A stretch of DNA of 64,000 nucleotides from Achromobacter pulmonis (GTDB taxonomy: Bacteria; Pseudomonadota; Gammaproteobacteria; Burkholderiales; Burkholderiaceae_B): assembly GCF_902859765.1 (NCBI RefSeq), contig NZ_CADIJV010000019.1:40105-104104 (forward strand), in the 5' to 3' direction. The stretch's first letter is position 1. Each line of letters starts with the position of its first letter. Below, one piece after another: positions 42,185-51,394 of this stretch. The notes below the pieces were generated by a model. The model had not been told where the DNA came from. It saw only the letters and a list, made by a program, of their open reading frames with translations, and ran no database searches. Made by a program: the position numbers and the translations under genes.

Positions 42185-43201
42185 TTGGACTCCCCCGACT
42201 GGCGGCTGTGTGTCGCCCCGATGATCGACGTGACCGACCGGCATTGCCGCTATTTCCACCGGCTGCTGGCGCCGCGCGCGCGTCTGTACACCGAAATGAT
42301 CACTACCGGCGCGCTGTTGTATGGCAATGTGGCGCGCCACCTCGACTTCGACGAAGCCGAACACCCGGTCGCGCTTCAACTGGGCGGCAGCGAACCGGAT
42401 GCGCTGGCGCAGTCGGCGAAGCTGGGACGGCAGTGGGGCTACGACGAAATCAACCTGAATTGCGGCTGTCCGTCGGAACGCGTGCAGAAAGGCGCGTTCG
42501 GCGCCTGCTTGATGGCCGAGCCGGATCTGGTCGCCGATTGCATCAAGGCGATGCAGGACGCGGTCGACATCCCGGTGACGGTCAAGCATCGGCTGGGGTT
42601 GGACTATGACGAGTCGTACGCCTTCGTGCGGGATTTCGTCGGCAAGATCCACGACACGGGGTGCCGGGTGTTCATTGCGCATGCGCGCAACGCAGTACTC
42701 AAGGGCCTGTCGCCCAAGGACAATCGCGAGATTCCGCCGCTGCGCTATGACGTGGTGGGCCAGCTCAAGCGGGATTTTCCGGACTGCGTGTTCGTGTTGA
42801 ACGGCGGGCTGGCCGATGCCGCGCAGTCGGTGCGCGCCGCCGCCGACTTCGACGGTGTCATGCTCGGCCGCGCGGCCTGGCACACGCCGCGGGTGCTGTC
42901 GGAGGTGTCATTGCAATTGTGGCCGTCGGTGCGCCTGCCCAGTGATGCCCAGGTGGTCGATGCAATGATGGAATATGCCGCGCGCCAGGTGGCGCAAGGC
43001 GTGCCGTTGCGGGTGATGACGCGGCCGATGCTGGGCCTGGTAAATGGCCAGTCGGGCGCGCGCCGCTGGCGCCGCATGTTGTCGGATCCGGCGCTGTTGG
43101 CCGCGAACGATCCGGCCCTGATCTACGACGCCTGGCGCAGCCAGCGCCACGCATCGCCGGAACGCGATGCTGCGTTGACCGCGGCCCCGGCGAGCGCCTG
43201 A
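42185..43201 (+). CDS. dusA: tRNA-dihydrouridine(20/20a) synthase DusA
   Basis: FMN enzyme that reduces U20 and U20a in tRNA D-loops. 338 aa from a TTG (42185) giving MDSPDWRLCVAPMIDVTDRH. The conserved domain starts within six residues, so a later start is unlikely. The catalytic cysteine lies in NLNCGCPSERV, and the FMN-binding motifs GADFDGVMLGRAAW (seen as AADFDGVMLGRAAW) and VKHRLGLD are present. A bidirectional terminator follows. Confidence 0.95.
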   Translation: MDSPDWRLCVAPMIDVTDRHCRYFHRLLAPRARLYTEMITTGALLYGNVARHLDFDEAEHPVALQLGGSEPDALAQSAKLGRQWGYDEINLNCGCPSERVQKGAFGACLMAEPDLVADCIKAMQDAVDIPVTVKHRLGLDYDESYAFVRDFVGKIHDTGCRVFIAHARNAVLKGLSPKDNREIPPLRYDVVGQLKRDFPDCVFVLNGGLADAAQSVRAAADFDGVMLGRAAWHTPRVLSEVSLQLWPSVRLPSDAQVVDAMMEYAARQVAQGVPLRVMTRPMLGLVNGQSGARRWRRMLSDPALLAANDPALIYDAWRSQRHASPERDAALTAAPASA

Positions 43202-43226
43202 ACGTGTAACGGCAACGCCTGAATGC

Positions 43227-43265
43227 AAAAACGCCCAGATGGCCGCAAGGCTGCCTGGGCGTTTT
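43227..43265. terminator. Bidirectional terminator between dusA and the CBS gene
   Basis: AAAACGCCCAG (43227-43237) and CTGGGCGTTTT (43255-43265) form an 11-bp stem with A and T tracts on both sides, so it can work in either direction between these convergent genes. Confidence 0.88.
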
Positions 43266-43335
43266 ACATGGAGGGCCGTCGTGGAGGGTGTTGCATGTGG
43301 GCAGACCGTAGCGTCGCCCTGCAACAGCCCGCCCC

Positions 43336-43794
43336 TCAGGACTGCGTGGATTCCGCGCTTTCGGCGGGCCAGTCGCGGATGTAGGCCTTGAGCATGTTGT
43401 TTTCGAACTGTTGCGCCGCCACGATGGCCTGCGCCATGTCGTAGAACGAAATCACGCCCATCAGCGTCGGGCCGTCCATGACGGGGATGTAGCGCGCGTG
43501 CTTTTCGAGCATCAGGCGCTGCACTTCGTCGGCACTGGTGTTGGGCGACACGCTGACCGGCGCGTCGTCCATGATGGAACGGATGGTGGTTTCACCGGCG
43601 CCGCCATGCGCATGCATGTGGCGGATGATTTCGCGGAACGTCAGCATGCCGACCAGCGTGCCGAATTCCATGATGACGAGCGAGCCGATATCCTGCTCGC
43701 TCATGGTTTGCACGGCCTGGGACACGGGCATGTCCGGCGAGGCCGTGTAAAGCGTGTCTCCTTTGACGCGCAGAATTTCGCTGACCTTCAACAT
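43336..43794 (-). CDS. Tandem CBS-domain protein
   Basis: 152 aa from the ATG at 43794, chosen for its AGGAG site; the frame extends 25 codons upstream without family likeness. It consists of two CBS domains (about 8-65 and 75-130), with motifs DIGSLVIMEFGTLVGMLTFR and ARYIPVMDGPTLMGVISFYD. CBS pairs usually bind adenosyl ligands such as AMP, ATP or SAM and act as sensors. No effector domain is fused. It lies 31 bp after the YihY gene on the same strand, so the two may be co-transcribed. Confidence 0.87.
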   Translation of the reverse strand: MLKVSEILRVKGDTLYTASPDMPVSQAVQTMSEQDIGSLVIMEFGTLVGMLTFREIIRHMHAHGGAGETTIRSIMDDAPVSVSPNTSADEVQRLMLEKHARYIPVMDGPTLMGVISFYDMAQAIVAAQQFENNMLKAYIRDWPAESAESTQS

Positions 43795-43825
43795 CGGTTT
43801 CTCCTGGGCGGTGGTGCCCTGATTG

Positions 43826-45139
43826 CTATTTCTTGTTCGCTTCCAGCTGCAGGACCGGGGCGACGCCATTTCCGGTATTTTGCGCTTCTCCGCAGAGTTC
43901 TTCCAGCGCGGGCGCGTTTTCCTGGGAAATCACCGCCGCCGCGACCCGCAGGATTTCGCGATCGCCGCGTACCCGCGGCTGGCCACGGTCCAGCAGGAAA
44001 CGGTCGACCACCGGCGCCAGCGAGGTCGAGCGCGCGTCGCAGGTGAGCACCCACAGGTCATCCGGCGTACGCGTGACCAAGTTCATGTCGCAGAGGGTTT
44101 CCAGGACATCGTTCAATTCGTCCTGGTGCAGTTTCAGCTTCGAGGCCAGCAGGTTGGCCGGCAGGCCGGGCGGCGTGCGGGACTGGGCGCGGCGCAGCGT
44201 GCGCAATACGTCCAGCGCGTCGACGAAGGGCGCGCCGGCGTAGCGGTTGAACTCCCAGCGGCCCAGTCGGATCAGCGGCGCGCTGGCCGCCAGCGTTGCG
44301 CCCAGCAGCACCGCCAGCCAGGACAGGTAGATCCACAGCAGGAAGATGGGCAGCGTGGCGAATGCGCCGTAGATCACGGTATAGGTGGGAAAGCGCGTCA
44401 GGTAGTAGGCGAAGGCCGATTTCATGACTTCCAGCGCGATTGCCGTGACGCAGCCGCCGACGAGGGCGTCGCGCCACAGCACCGGGCGATTCGGCACCAC
44501 CATGAACAGGGCGGCAAAGCCCAGGGCGGTCAGCACCAGCGGAATGAACGAGATGGCGACGCTGACGATTTCGGGCACATCGTTCACCAGGCCAAGCGAT
44601 TCGCGCGCCACGAACGAAGTGGCCCAGAGGCTGGCGCCCGCCACCACCGGCCCCAGCGTGATGACCGCCCAATAGACCAGGGCGCGCTGCGGCAGCGGCC
44701 GCTGCCGTGTCACGTGCCAGATGTCGTTGAAGGCGGTGTCGATGGTCATGATGAGCAGCAGCGACGTCACCAGCAGGAACGCGCCGCCGATCGCGGTCAG
44801 GCGCGAGGCCTGGCGGGCGAACTGGTTCAGGTATTCCATGATGTTGTCCGAGACGGATGGCGGCATCAGGCTGTTGGCCAGGAAGTCCTCGAGCGCGATC
44901 CGGAATTCCTGAAATACGGGAAAGGCCGTGAACAGCGACAGCACCACGGCCAGCATCGGCACGATCGCCAGCACCGTGGTGAAGGTGAGGCTGGAGGCGA
45001 CCTGCAGCAGCTTTTCCTCGTCGGCGCGCTGCGCGGTGAAGACGAACGCGCGCCCGACCCGCACCAGCCACGATGCGCGTGGGGGCGGGGACTCGGGGGC
45101 CGCCGGCGCGGCGGCGGCGGGCTCGGCGGGGCGGTTCAT
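43826..45139 (-). CDS. YihY/BrkB-family inner-membrane protein
   Basis: 437 aa. The YihY domain spans about residues 30-300 with six membrane segments and the conserved VASSLTFTTVLAIVPMLAVV and FPTYTVIYGAFATLPIFLLW. A C-terminal cytoplasmic winged-helix-like part follows (LPANLLASKLKLHQDELNDV). The family was once called ribonuclease BN by mistake; Bordetella BrkB belongs to it. The function is not established. The N-terminus is Ala/Pro-rich. Confidence 0.88.
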   Translation of the reverse strand: MNRPAEPAAAAPAAPESPPPRASWLVRVGRAFVFTAQRADEEKLLQVASSLTFTTVLAIVPMLAVVLSLFTAFPVFQEFRIALEDFLANSLMPPSVSDNIMEYLNQFARQASRLTAIGGAFLLVTSLLLIMTIDTAFNDIWHVTRQRPLPQRALVYWAVITLGPVVAGASLWATSFVARESLGLVNDVPEIVSVAISFIPLVLTALGFAALFMVVPNRPVLWRDALVGGCVTAIALEVMKSAFAYYLTRFPTYTVIYGAFATLPIFLLWIYLSWLAVLLGATLAASAPLIRLGRWEFNRYAGAPFVDALDVLRTLRRAQSRTPPGLPANLLASKLKLHQDELNDVLETLCDMNLVTRTPDDLWVLTCDARSTSLAPVVDRFLLDRGQPRVRGDREILRVAAAVISQENAPALEELCGEAQNTGNGVAPVLQLEANKK

Positions 45140-45156
45140 CAGGCGATAATAGCAGC

Positions 45157-45528
45157 ATGAACCCTGAACTCAACCCCCGCTTGCGCCTGGCGGCCTCGGT
45201 GTCGCTGTTCGCCCTGATCGTGTTGTGCGTCACCTGGGAAACGCTGGTGGCGCCGCTGCGTCCGGGCGGCTCCTGGATGCTGCTCAAGGCCTTGCCCCTG
45301 GTGCTGCCGCTGCGCGGCATCGTGCGCGGCAACCTCTATACGTATCAGTGGGCGTCGATGCTGTCGCTGCTGTACCTGATGGAAGGCGTGGTGCGCGCGA
45401 TGTCCGACCCGGCGCCGTTGTCGGTGTGGATGGCGGGGGGGGAGATCCTGCTGTCTACGATGTTCTTCTTGAGCGCCATTTTCTACGTGCGGCCGGCCAA
45501 GCGCGCCGCCAGGAGCCAACGCGCATGA
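45157..45528 (+). CDS. DUF2069 membrane protein
   Basis: 123 aa with four hydrophobic segments and the family-like LPLRGIVRGNLYTYQWASML. The function is unknown. A G8 tract (45435-45442) codes in frame for WMAGGEILL just before the last membrane segment, a likely slippage site. Its stop overlaps the selO start (ATGA), so slippage here could also affect selO translation. It is divergent from the YihY gene. Confidence 0.85.
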   Translation: MNPELNPRLRLAASVSLFALIVLCVTWETLVAPLRPGGSWMLLKALPLVLPLRGIVRGNLYTYQWASMLSLLYLMEGVVRAMSDPAPLSVWMAGGEILLSTMFFLSAIFYVRPAKRAARSQRA

Positions 45529-47012
45529 ATGCCCGTTCCCTGTCCGAACTGCGTGCCGTCAATTCGTTCGCGGCACTGCCCGCCGCATTCTATACACGGC
45601 TTGAGCCGCAACCGCTGAACCATCCACGGCTGCTGCATGCCAATGCCGAGGCGGCCGCGCTGATCGGGCTGGACCCGGCCGTGCTGGATACGCCGCAGTT
45701 CCTGCGCGTCTTTTCCGGCGCCGAGCCGTTGCCTGGGGGCGATACGCTGGCGGCGGTGTACAGCGGCCACCAGTTTGGTGTCTGGGCCGGGCAGTTGGGC
45801 GATGGCCGCGCCCATCTGCTGGGCGAGATCCAGGGACCGGCGGGGGGCTGGGAATTGCAGCTCAAGGGCGCCGGCAAGACGCCATATTCACGCATGGGCG
45901 ACGGCCGCGCGGTGTTGCGCTCATCGGTGCGCGAATACCTGGCCAGTGAAGCCATGCACGGCCTGGGCATTCCGACCACCCGGGCGCTGGCGCTGGTGGC
46001 TTCGGACGACCCGGTCTGGCGCGAAACCGTGGAGACCGCCGCCATCGTGACGCGCATGTCGCCCAGCTTCGTGCGCTTCGGCTCGTTCGAGCATTGGTCC
46101 TCGCGCCGTCAGCTGGACGCGCTCAAAGTGCTGGCGGACTATGTCATCGACCGCTATTACCCGGACTGCCGCGCCGCGCCCGCGGGCGAGCCGCAGGACC
46201 AGACCGCGCCCTACGTGCGCCTGCTGCGCGAAGTCACGCGGCGCACCGCGTTGCTGATGGCGGACTGGCAGGCCGTAGGGTTCTGCCACGGCGTCATGAA
46301 TACGGACAATATGTCCATTTTGGGGCTCACTCTCGATTACGGTCCGTATGGCTTCATGGACGGCTTCCGCCTGGGCCATGTCTGCAATCATTCCGATTCC
46401 GAGGGCCGCTACTCCTGGAACCGCCAGCCGTCCGCCGCGCTGTGGAACCTGTACCGCCTGGGGGGCAGCCTGCATGCGCTGGTGCAGGATGTGGACGCGT
46501 TGCGGGCCGTTCTGGACGAGTTCGAGGGCGTTTTCACGCGGGCTTTCCATGAGCGCATGGGCGCCAAGCTGGGGCTGGCCGGGTGGCGGCCGGCGGACGA
46601 ACCGCTGCTCGACGACCTGCTCAAGCTGATGGATGCCAACCAGGCGGATTTCACGCTGACCTGGCGACGCCTGGCACAGGCCGTGCTGGGCGAGCGCGCG
46701 CCGTTCCAGGACCTGTTCATCGATCGTGCCGCCGCATCGCACTGGCTCGACCGCCTGCTGGCGCGCCAGGCCGAGGACGGGCGCGCGGCGGCCGAGGTGG
46801 CGGCGGCCATGAATCGCGTCAATCCTCTCTATGTGCTGCGCAATCATCTGGCGGAAGAGGCGATCCGGGCTGCCAAGGCCGGCGAAACCGGTGAAATCGA
46901 CACGCTCATGACGCTGCTGCGTGATCCGTTTACGGCCCGCGCGGGCTGCGAAAAGTATGCCAGCCTGCCGCCGGACTGGGCCAGCGGCATCGAGGTCAGC
47001 TGTTCGTCTTGA
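45525..47012 (+). CDS. selO: Protein adenylyltransferase SelO (YdiU)
   Basis: 495 aa. Pseudokinase-fold enzyme that transfers AMP from ATP to Ser, Thr or Tyr of target proteins and protects against oxidative stress. Characteristic stretches are VYSGHQFGVWAGQLGDGRAH, ELQLKGAGKTPYSRMGDGRA (ATP-binding, flipped orientation) and CHGVMNTDNMSILGLTLDYG (metal-binding Asn and Asp). The C-terminus ends CSS, the conserved cysteine position where eukaryotic SelO has selenocysteine. The start overlaps the DUF2069 stop. Confidence 0.95.
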   Translation: MNARSLSELRAVNSFAALPAAFYTRLEPQPLNHPRLLHANAEAAALIGLDPAVLDTPQFLRVFSGAEPLPGGDTLAAVYSGHQFGVWAGQLGDGRAHLLGEIQGPAGGWELQLKGAGKTPYSRMGDGRAVLRSSVREYLASEAMHGLGIPTTRALALVASDDPVWRETVETAAIVTRMSPSFVRFGSFEHWSSRRQLDALKVLADYVIDRYYPDCRAAPAGEPQDQTAPYVRLLREVTRRTALLMADWQAVGFCHGVMNTDNMSILGLTLDYGPYGFMDGFRLGHVCNHSDSEGRYSWNRQPSAALWNLYRLGGSLHALVQDVDALRAVLDEFEGVFTRAFHERMGAKLGLAGWRPADEPLLDDLLKLMDANQADFTLTWRRLAQAVLGERAPFQDLFIDRAAASHWLDRLLARQAEDGRAAAEVAAAMNRVNPLYVLRNHLAEEAIRAAKAGETGEIDTLMTLLRDPFTARAGCEKYASLPPDWASGIEVSCSS

Positions 47013-47173
47013 TGTTCGTTTTGCGCGTTTGTTGACGACAAAGTGCTATTTTGAGTGCGGAAGACGCAGGAAATTGGCGCAGTAAGACGAAAAATCGCGG
47101 TTTTTTTCTCTGCAATCATTCGTTTCCATTGTAAAAGTCGTAAGATTGTCGCCTGCGGGACACTCAGGATGGC

Positions 47174-47947
47174 ATGCCTGTCACTGGGGCATTTGTCGAC
47201 AATTTTCAATATAAAAGCACTCTGAATATGCCTGGCGCAGATGGTTTGCTGTGTATCGGGCTGCTTGAGGATGATGCGGACTTCCGGGAGGAGTTGGCGT
47301 TGGGCCTGGGTGGGTACGGTTTCCGTGTGGCGTTCGCCTGTGACAATGCCGCGGCGTTCTACCGCCGTTTGCAGGAACAACCCTGCGATATCGTCATTCT
47401 CGACGCCCATCTTCCGGGAGAAGACGGTTTTTCGGTGGCGACGCGCTTGCGCGCGCTCAGTCCGGTGGGCATTGTCATGCTGACCGGGCGCAGCGCGCTC
47501 GAGGACCGGGTGCGCGGCCTGGAAGGCGGTGCCGATGTCTACATGACCAAGCCGGTCGATCTGCTGGAACTCAGTTCGGTCATTCGCAGCCTGGCCCGGC
47601 GTATGCGCCTGGCCAAGGCGCCGCGGCCGGTCGATGCCGAGACGCGCGCGGCGGCCGATACGGCCTGGTCGCTCCAGGACGGCGGCTGGATCCTGGTTGC
47701 TCCCGATGGTGCGTCGCTGCACTTGAGCGCGCAGGAACGCACGTTCCTCATGGCGCTGATGGATGCAGCCGGTTCGGCGGTCAGCCGGCAGGCGCTGGCC
47801 GAATTGTTCCTGCCGGACAGCCCGGGGGGCTTTGAATTGCGCCGCATCGATGTGCTGGTCAGCCGCCTGCGCGCCAAGGCGCAGAGCGCGGGCCTGAAGC
47901 TGCCCGTGCTGTCCGTGCGCGGACAGGGGTACGTGTTCGCGGCCTAG
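47174..47947 (+). CDS. OmpR/PhoB-type response regulator
   Basis: 257 aa from the ATG at 47174 (AGGA 7 nt upstream); an ATG at 47228 lacks a site. The receiver domain has acidic residues in LLEDDADF, the phospho-acceptor Asp in VILDAHLPGEDGF and the Lys in YMTKPVDL. A C-terminal winged helix for DNA binding follows (LHLSAQERTFLMALMD onwards, ending VRGQGYVFAA). Targets are unknown. It faces the broken histidine kinase tail to tail with 68 bp between them, an uncommon layout for a two-component pair. Confidence 0.9.
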   Translation: MPVTGAFVDNFQYKSTLNMPGADGLLCIGLLEDDADFREELALGLGGYGFRVAFACDNAAAFYRRLQEQPCDIVILDAHLPGEDGFSVATRLRALSPVGIVMLTGRSALEDRVRGLEGGADVYMTKPVDLLELSSVIRSLARRMRLAKAPRPVDAETRAAADTAWSLQDGGWILVAPDGASLHLSAQERTFLMALMDAAGSAVSRQALAELFLPDSPGGFELRRIDVLVSRLRAKAQSAGLKLPVLSVRGQGYVFAA

Positions 47948-48015
47948 GGCCGGCGCGTGGCGCCTTGCCGTTTTTGGCATGCCCTGGCGCGCATCGCCGC
48001 CTGGCGCGTGCGCGG

Positions 48016-49423
48016 TCAGGCCCGGGTGGCGTCCGCCGTCGGGCTCGGCGGCGCCGGCTCGGGCGGCCGGGTCGGCAGGGTGATGACGAAACGCGTGCCC
48101 ACGCCCACCTCGCTTTGCATGGTCAGCGAGCCGCCCTGGCTCTGGCAGATGCGTCGCGCCAGGTACAGTCCGATGCCCATGCCTTGCGTTTCGCGATGCG
48201 CCGCGCGCCGGAAGCGCGGTTCGAAGATGCGGGCCTGTTCTTCCTGGCCGATGCCGGGGCCGCGGTCCGTGACCGCCACCCACGCCATCGGCACGCCGTT
48301 CCCGTCGGCCAGGCCGGTTTCGATCCGGATGGGTTCGCTGGCCGGGGAATACTTGACCGCGTTGTGGATCAGGTTGCGCAGCACCACGCTGGTCAGGGCG
48401 CGGTCACAATAGACCGGCAGCCGCTCGCTGCCCTTCTGCAGGCGCAAGGCGTGCGCAGTGTCGGGTTGCATGGCGGCTACCACCTCGCTGGCCAGTTCGG
48501 CCATGTCGGTCTGCTCGCTGCGCGGCGTCCAGGCCTGGTCTCCCAGGCGGTCCTGGTTCAGCAACTGCTCCATCAATTCGGTCATCCGGCTGACCGAGCG
48601 GTGGATGCGCGCCAGGCGGCTGTCGATGGTTTCGCCGCTGCCCGACAGAATCATGTCGAGCGACTGGGCCGCCGCGCTGATCGTGGCCAGCGGCGCGCGC
48701 AGCTCATGCGAGATCAACGCGTTCATCTGGCGTTGAGTATCGAGCGCGCCCGCCATTTCCACCAGCCGCAATTCGCCCTCGACCCGTTGGTCGGCGTCGG
48801 CCGAGTCCGGGCGCTTGGGGGGGCTCCAGTCCCGTCAGGAGCAGGGCGGCCTGCACCAGCAGCAGCCGCGCCAATGGCGCCGCCAGCGTGCCCGTGTCGG
48901 GCATTGCCCAGGCGTCATGGCCCAGGATCCAGGCCGATGCCAGGTAGGCCCCGCCCAGCGCCAGGACGGCGCCGCGCCGCGGCATGGGCCGGGCCCCGGC
49001 AGTCAGGAACCACGCCGCCAGGATCACGCTGGCGGTCGCGGCGGCGCCGGCGACGAGGGTAGGCAGCAAGCCGCCGTCGCCGTCATAGACGAAGATCAGC
49101 GCCAACGCCGCCACGCCAGTGAGCGCGATGCAGGCCCAGCGGCATGCCACGGCCAGGCGCGCGGCGGCGCGCTGGCCGGCGATCAGCGGAATGGACAAGG
49201 CCAGCAGGGCGGCAAAGGAGCCGGCCTGCAGTGCGCCGGCGGGAAACAGCGCCGGCTGGGTGCGCAGCACGCCTTCCACCAGGGCGAAGGCCAGGCCGGC
49301 GCCATAAATCATGGCGCGGGTGCGAATCCAGGCGACGGCGCAGGCCACCGCGCAAGCCAGCGCGATGCCGGCGATCAGGCCGATCTGCAGATCGGAGAGG
49401 TGAGGAAACAATCCTTCCGTCAA
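48016..49423 (-). pseudogene. Membrane sensor histidine kinase, frameshifted at a C7 tract
   Basis: The N-terminal frame (from 49423) encodes about 190 residues with some seven hydrophobic segments, a membrane sensor of the 7TM type. At 48817-48823 (seven G on the plus strand, C7 in the coding strand) the frame is lost; with six C it would go on as EPPKRPDSADADQRVEGELR into the kinase core. That core is intact: H-box ISHELRAPL, N-box NLIHNAVKYSP, G1 DRGPGIG and G2 MGIGLYLARR. As written, the first frame stops at 48704, just short of the H-box. It is presumed partner of the adjacent response regulator. Confidence 0.9.
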
Positions 49424-49441
49424 CTAGGAATCCATCGTGGG

Positions 49442-51394
49442 TCAGGCGCGGGGGACATGTGCGCGGGCGAAGTTTACGATAGTGCCGCGAATCGCGTGGA
49501 CGCCGATCTTTTCCAGGATGGCGCGGGTGGCGTCGTCGGGCACGTCTTCAGCGTACACCGCCATGCCGAGCGCGGTGGCGGTGGCCATGACCGTGGCGGC
49601 CAGATGCTGGCTGCCCGGGCTGTGCAGGATGCCGCTGATGAAGCTGCCGCAGAGCTTCACGTACGACAGGGGATAGGCGTGCAGGTGTTCCATCGCGCCG
49701 AATTGTTGCGATAGGCGGGACAGGCCGATACGGCCCCCCGCGCCGGTGACGATCTGGCACAGCTGACGCATGTCGGAGTCGTGTTCCATCAGGGCGGCCG
49801 CATCCACTTCGATGATCAGCCGTGGAATCAGGGCCGGCCGGTCGGCCAGCATGCGGGCCAGCCGCGACAGGAAGGCGCCGTGCGCCAGCGACGCCTGCGA
49901 CACATGCACCGCCAGGGCTTCGGGGCGGGTGAACAGCCAGTCCAGCCCCAGGCGAATGGCCTGAATATCGCATTCGGCCGAGAGCCCCAGGCGCACCGCG
50001 GGCGGCATGAAGATCGCGGCGGGCACCGGGTCGGCGCCACTGGTGTCGTGCAGCGTCAGGCTGGCTTCGTAATGCAGCAGCGGGCCGGCCACGCTGGCCA
50101 GCGGTTGCGTCGACAGTGAGAAGCGGTGTTGCTCCAGCGCCGTGGACAGGGCGTCATGCCAGCTGTATTCGCCGATGCGGGTGCTGTCGGCCGCCTGGCT
50201 GGCCGGGGAGATCAGGTCGTCATCGGCGCTTTCCGCGCACATCAGGGCGTGGTCCAGCCGCGCCAGCGTATCGCTCATGTTGTCGCCCGGCGCATAAGCG
50301 GCCATCGCCAGCGCCCAGCGGCACCAGTCGCGTTTACCCATCGGTACCCGCAGCGACCGCAACTCGCGCCGCACCCGCTCGGCCAGCATGCCGGCTTGCG
50401 GCGCGGAGGTGCGCGGCATCAGCAGCGCGAAATCCGAACCGCCCATGCGCGCCAGCGTCGTGCCGGTGTCGCCGCAACTTTCGACCAGTTTGCGCAGCCG
50501 ATCGGACGATGACCGCAGCCACTGATCGGTAAAGGCGCGCGACAGGTGCCGGTTGATCTGCGCCAGATCGCGCTGGCGGAACATCAGGATGTGGCCGCCG
50601 GCATCGGTTTCCTGGCTGGCCAGGGCCTGGCGGAAATGGTCGATGAAGTACTTGCGGTTCGGCAGGCGGGTGATGGCATCGCGCTGGATTTCGCTTTGCA
50701 GCGATTCGATGCGGGCATTCTGTTCCTGCACCGTTGCGGCGGCCTGGCGCTGGGCGTCGACCAGCGCCTGATCGAGGCCCTCCTGCCCGCTGGCGCGGCT
50801 GGCCGAGTCAGCGCCGCCCGGGGTTAGCGCGCGTATCCGGTCGCGGATGTCTTTGGAGGTTCGAGCTTCGATCCAGCGCAACAGGTTGCCGGCGAATAGC
50901 GCCCAGAAGATACCGGCGGCCAGTGTCAGGCCGATGACGCGCACGCCGCCCTGCCACAGGGTGTCGCGCGCCAGGCGGGCATCGGCCTGGACCGTGACGG
51001 TACCGAGTCTTCGGCCATCCGGTCCCAGATATGGCCGGGTTGCGGGCGGCGCTTCCAGGGTCAGCCAGGCGGGGCGCCAGTCGTGTGCGGCATCGCTCCC
51101 GCCGGTTGCCGGGTCATGCCGCTCGATCCGGGTATCCCCATTTTCTCCGGCAATGCGGACCCGCGCATACATGCCGGCGCCGAACAGATCATCGGCCAGT
51201 TTGCGCGGGTCGCGCGCGCCGTCCGGATCATGTGACAAGGCCCAGGCCAATGCGCTGGCACCGGCCTGGGCCTGCTGAGCCAGCTGTGTATTCAGATAGC
51301 GATGAGCGGCCAGCATCCCCAGGGCCTGGGCGCCGAGCAGGATGAAGGCAATCAGGAGAGCGGTGCAGAGGATCAGCCGGCGTAGTGTGGACAT
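49442..51394 (-). CDS. LapD-like degenerate GGDEF-EAL membrane receptor (second copy)
   Basis: 650 aa from the ATG at 51394, aligned to the start of the lapD product. Two membrane helices (about 5-27 and 150-172) flank a periplasmic LapD/MoxY-type domain, followed by HAMP/S-helix, degenerate GGDEF (MGGSDFALL) and degenerate EAL (YEASLTL). Catalysis is therefore unlikely and c-di-GMP binding is the expected role. It is clearly a paralogue of lapD at 55450-57411. The LapG-contact motif WF..L.P of LapD is changed to PAWLTLEAP here, so it may bind another partner. It is not beside a lapG. Confidence 0.87.
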   Translation of the reverse strand: MSTLRRLILCTALLIAFILLGAQALGMLAAHRYLNTQLAQQAQAGASALAWALSHDPDGARDPRKLADDLFGAGMYARVRIAGENGDTRIERHDPATGGSDAAHDWRPAWLTLEAPPATRPYLGPDGRRLGTVTVQADARLARDTLWQGGVRVIGLTLAAGIFWALFAGNLLRWIEARTSKDIRDRIRALTPGGADSASRASGQEGLDQALVDAQRQAAATVQEQNARIESLQSEIQRDAITRLPNRKYFIDHFRQALASQETDAGGHILMFRQRDLAQINRHLSRAFTDQWLRSSSDRLRKLVESCGDTGTTLARMGGSDFALLMPRTSAPQAGMLAERVRRELRSLRVPMGKRDWCRWALAMAAYAPGDNMSDTLARLDHALMCAESADDDLISPASQAADSTRIGEYSWHDALSTALEQHRFSLSTQPLASVAGPLLHYEASLTLHDTSGADPVPAAIFMPPAVRLGLSAECDIQAIRLGLDWLFTRPEALAVHVSQASLAHGAFLSRLARMLADRPALIPRLIIEVDAAALMEHDSDMRQLCQIVTGAGGRIGLSRLSQQFGAMEHLHAYPLSYVKLCGSFISGILHSPGSQHLAATVMATATALGMAVYAEDVPDDATRAILEKIGVHAIRGTIVNFARAHVPRA

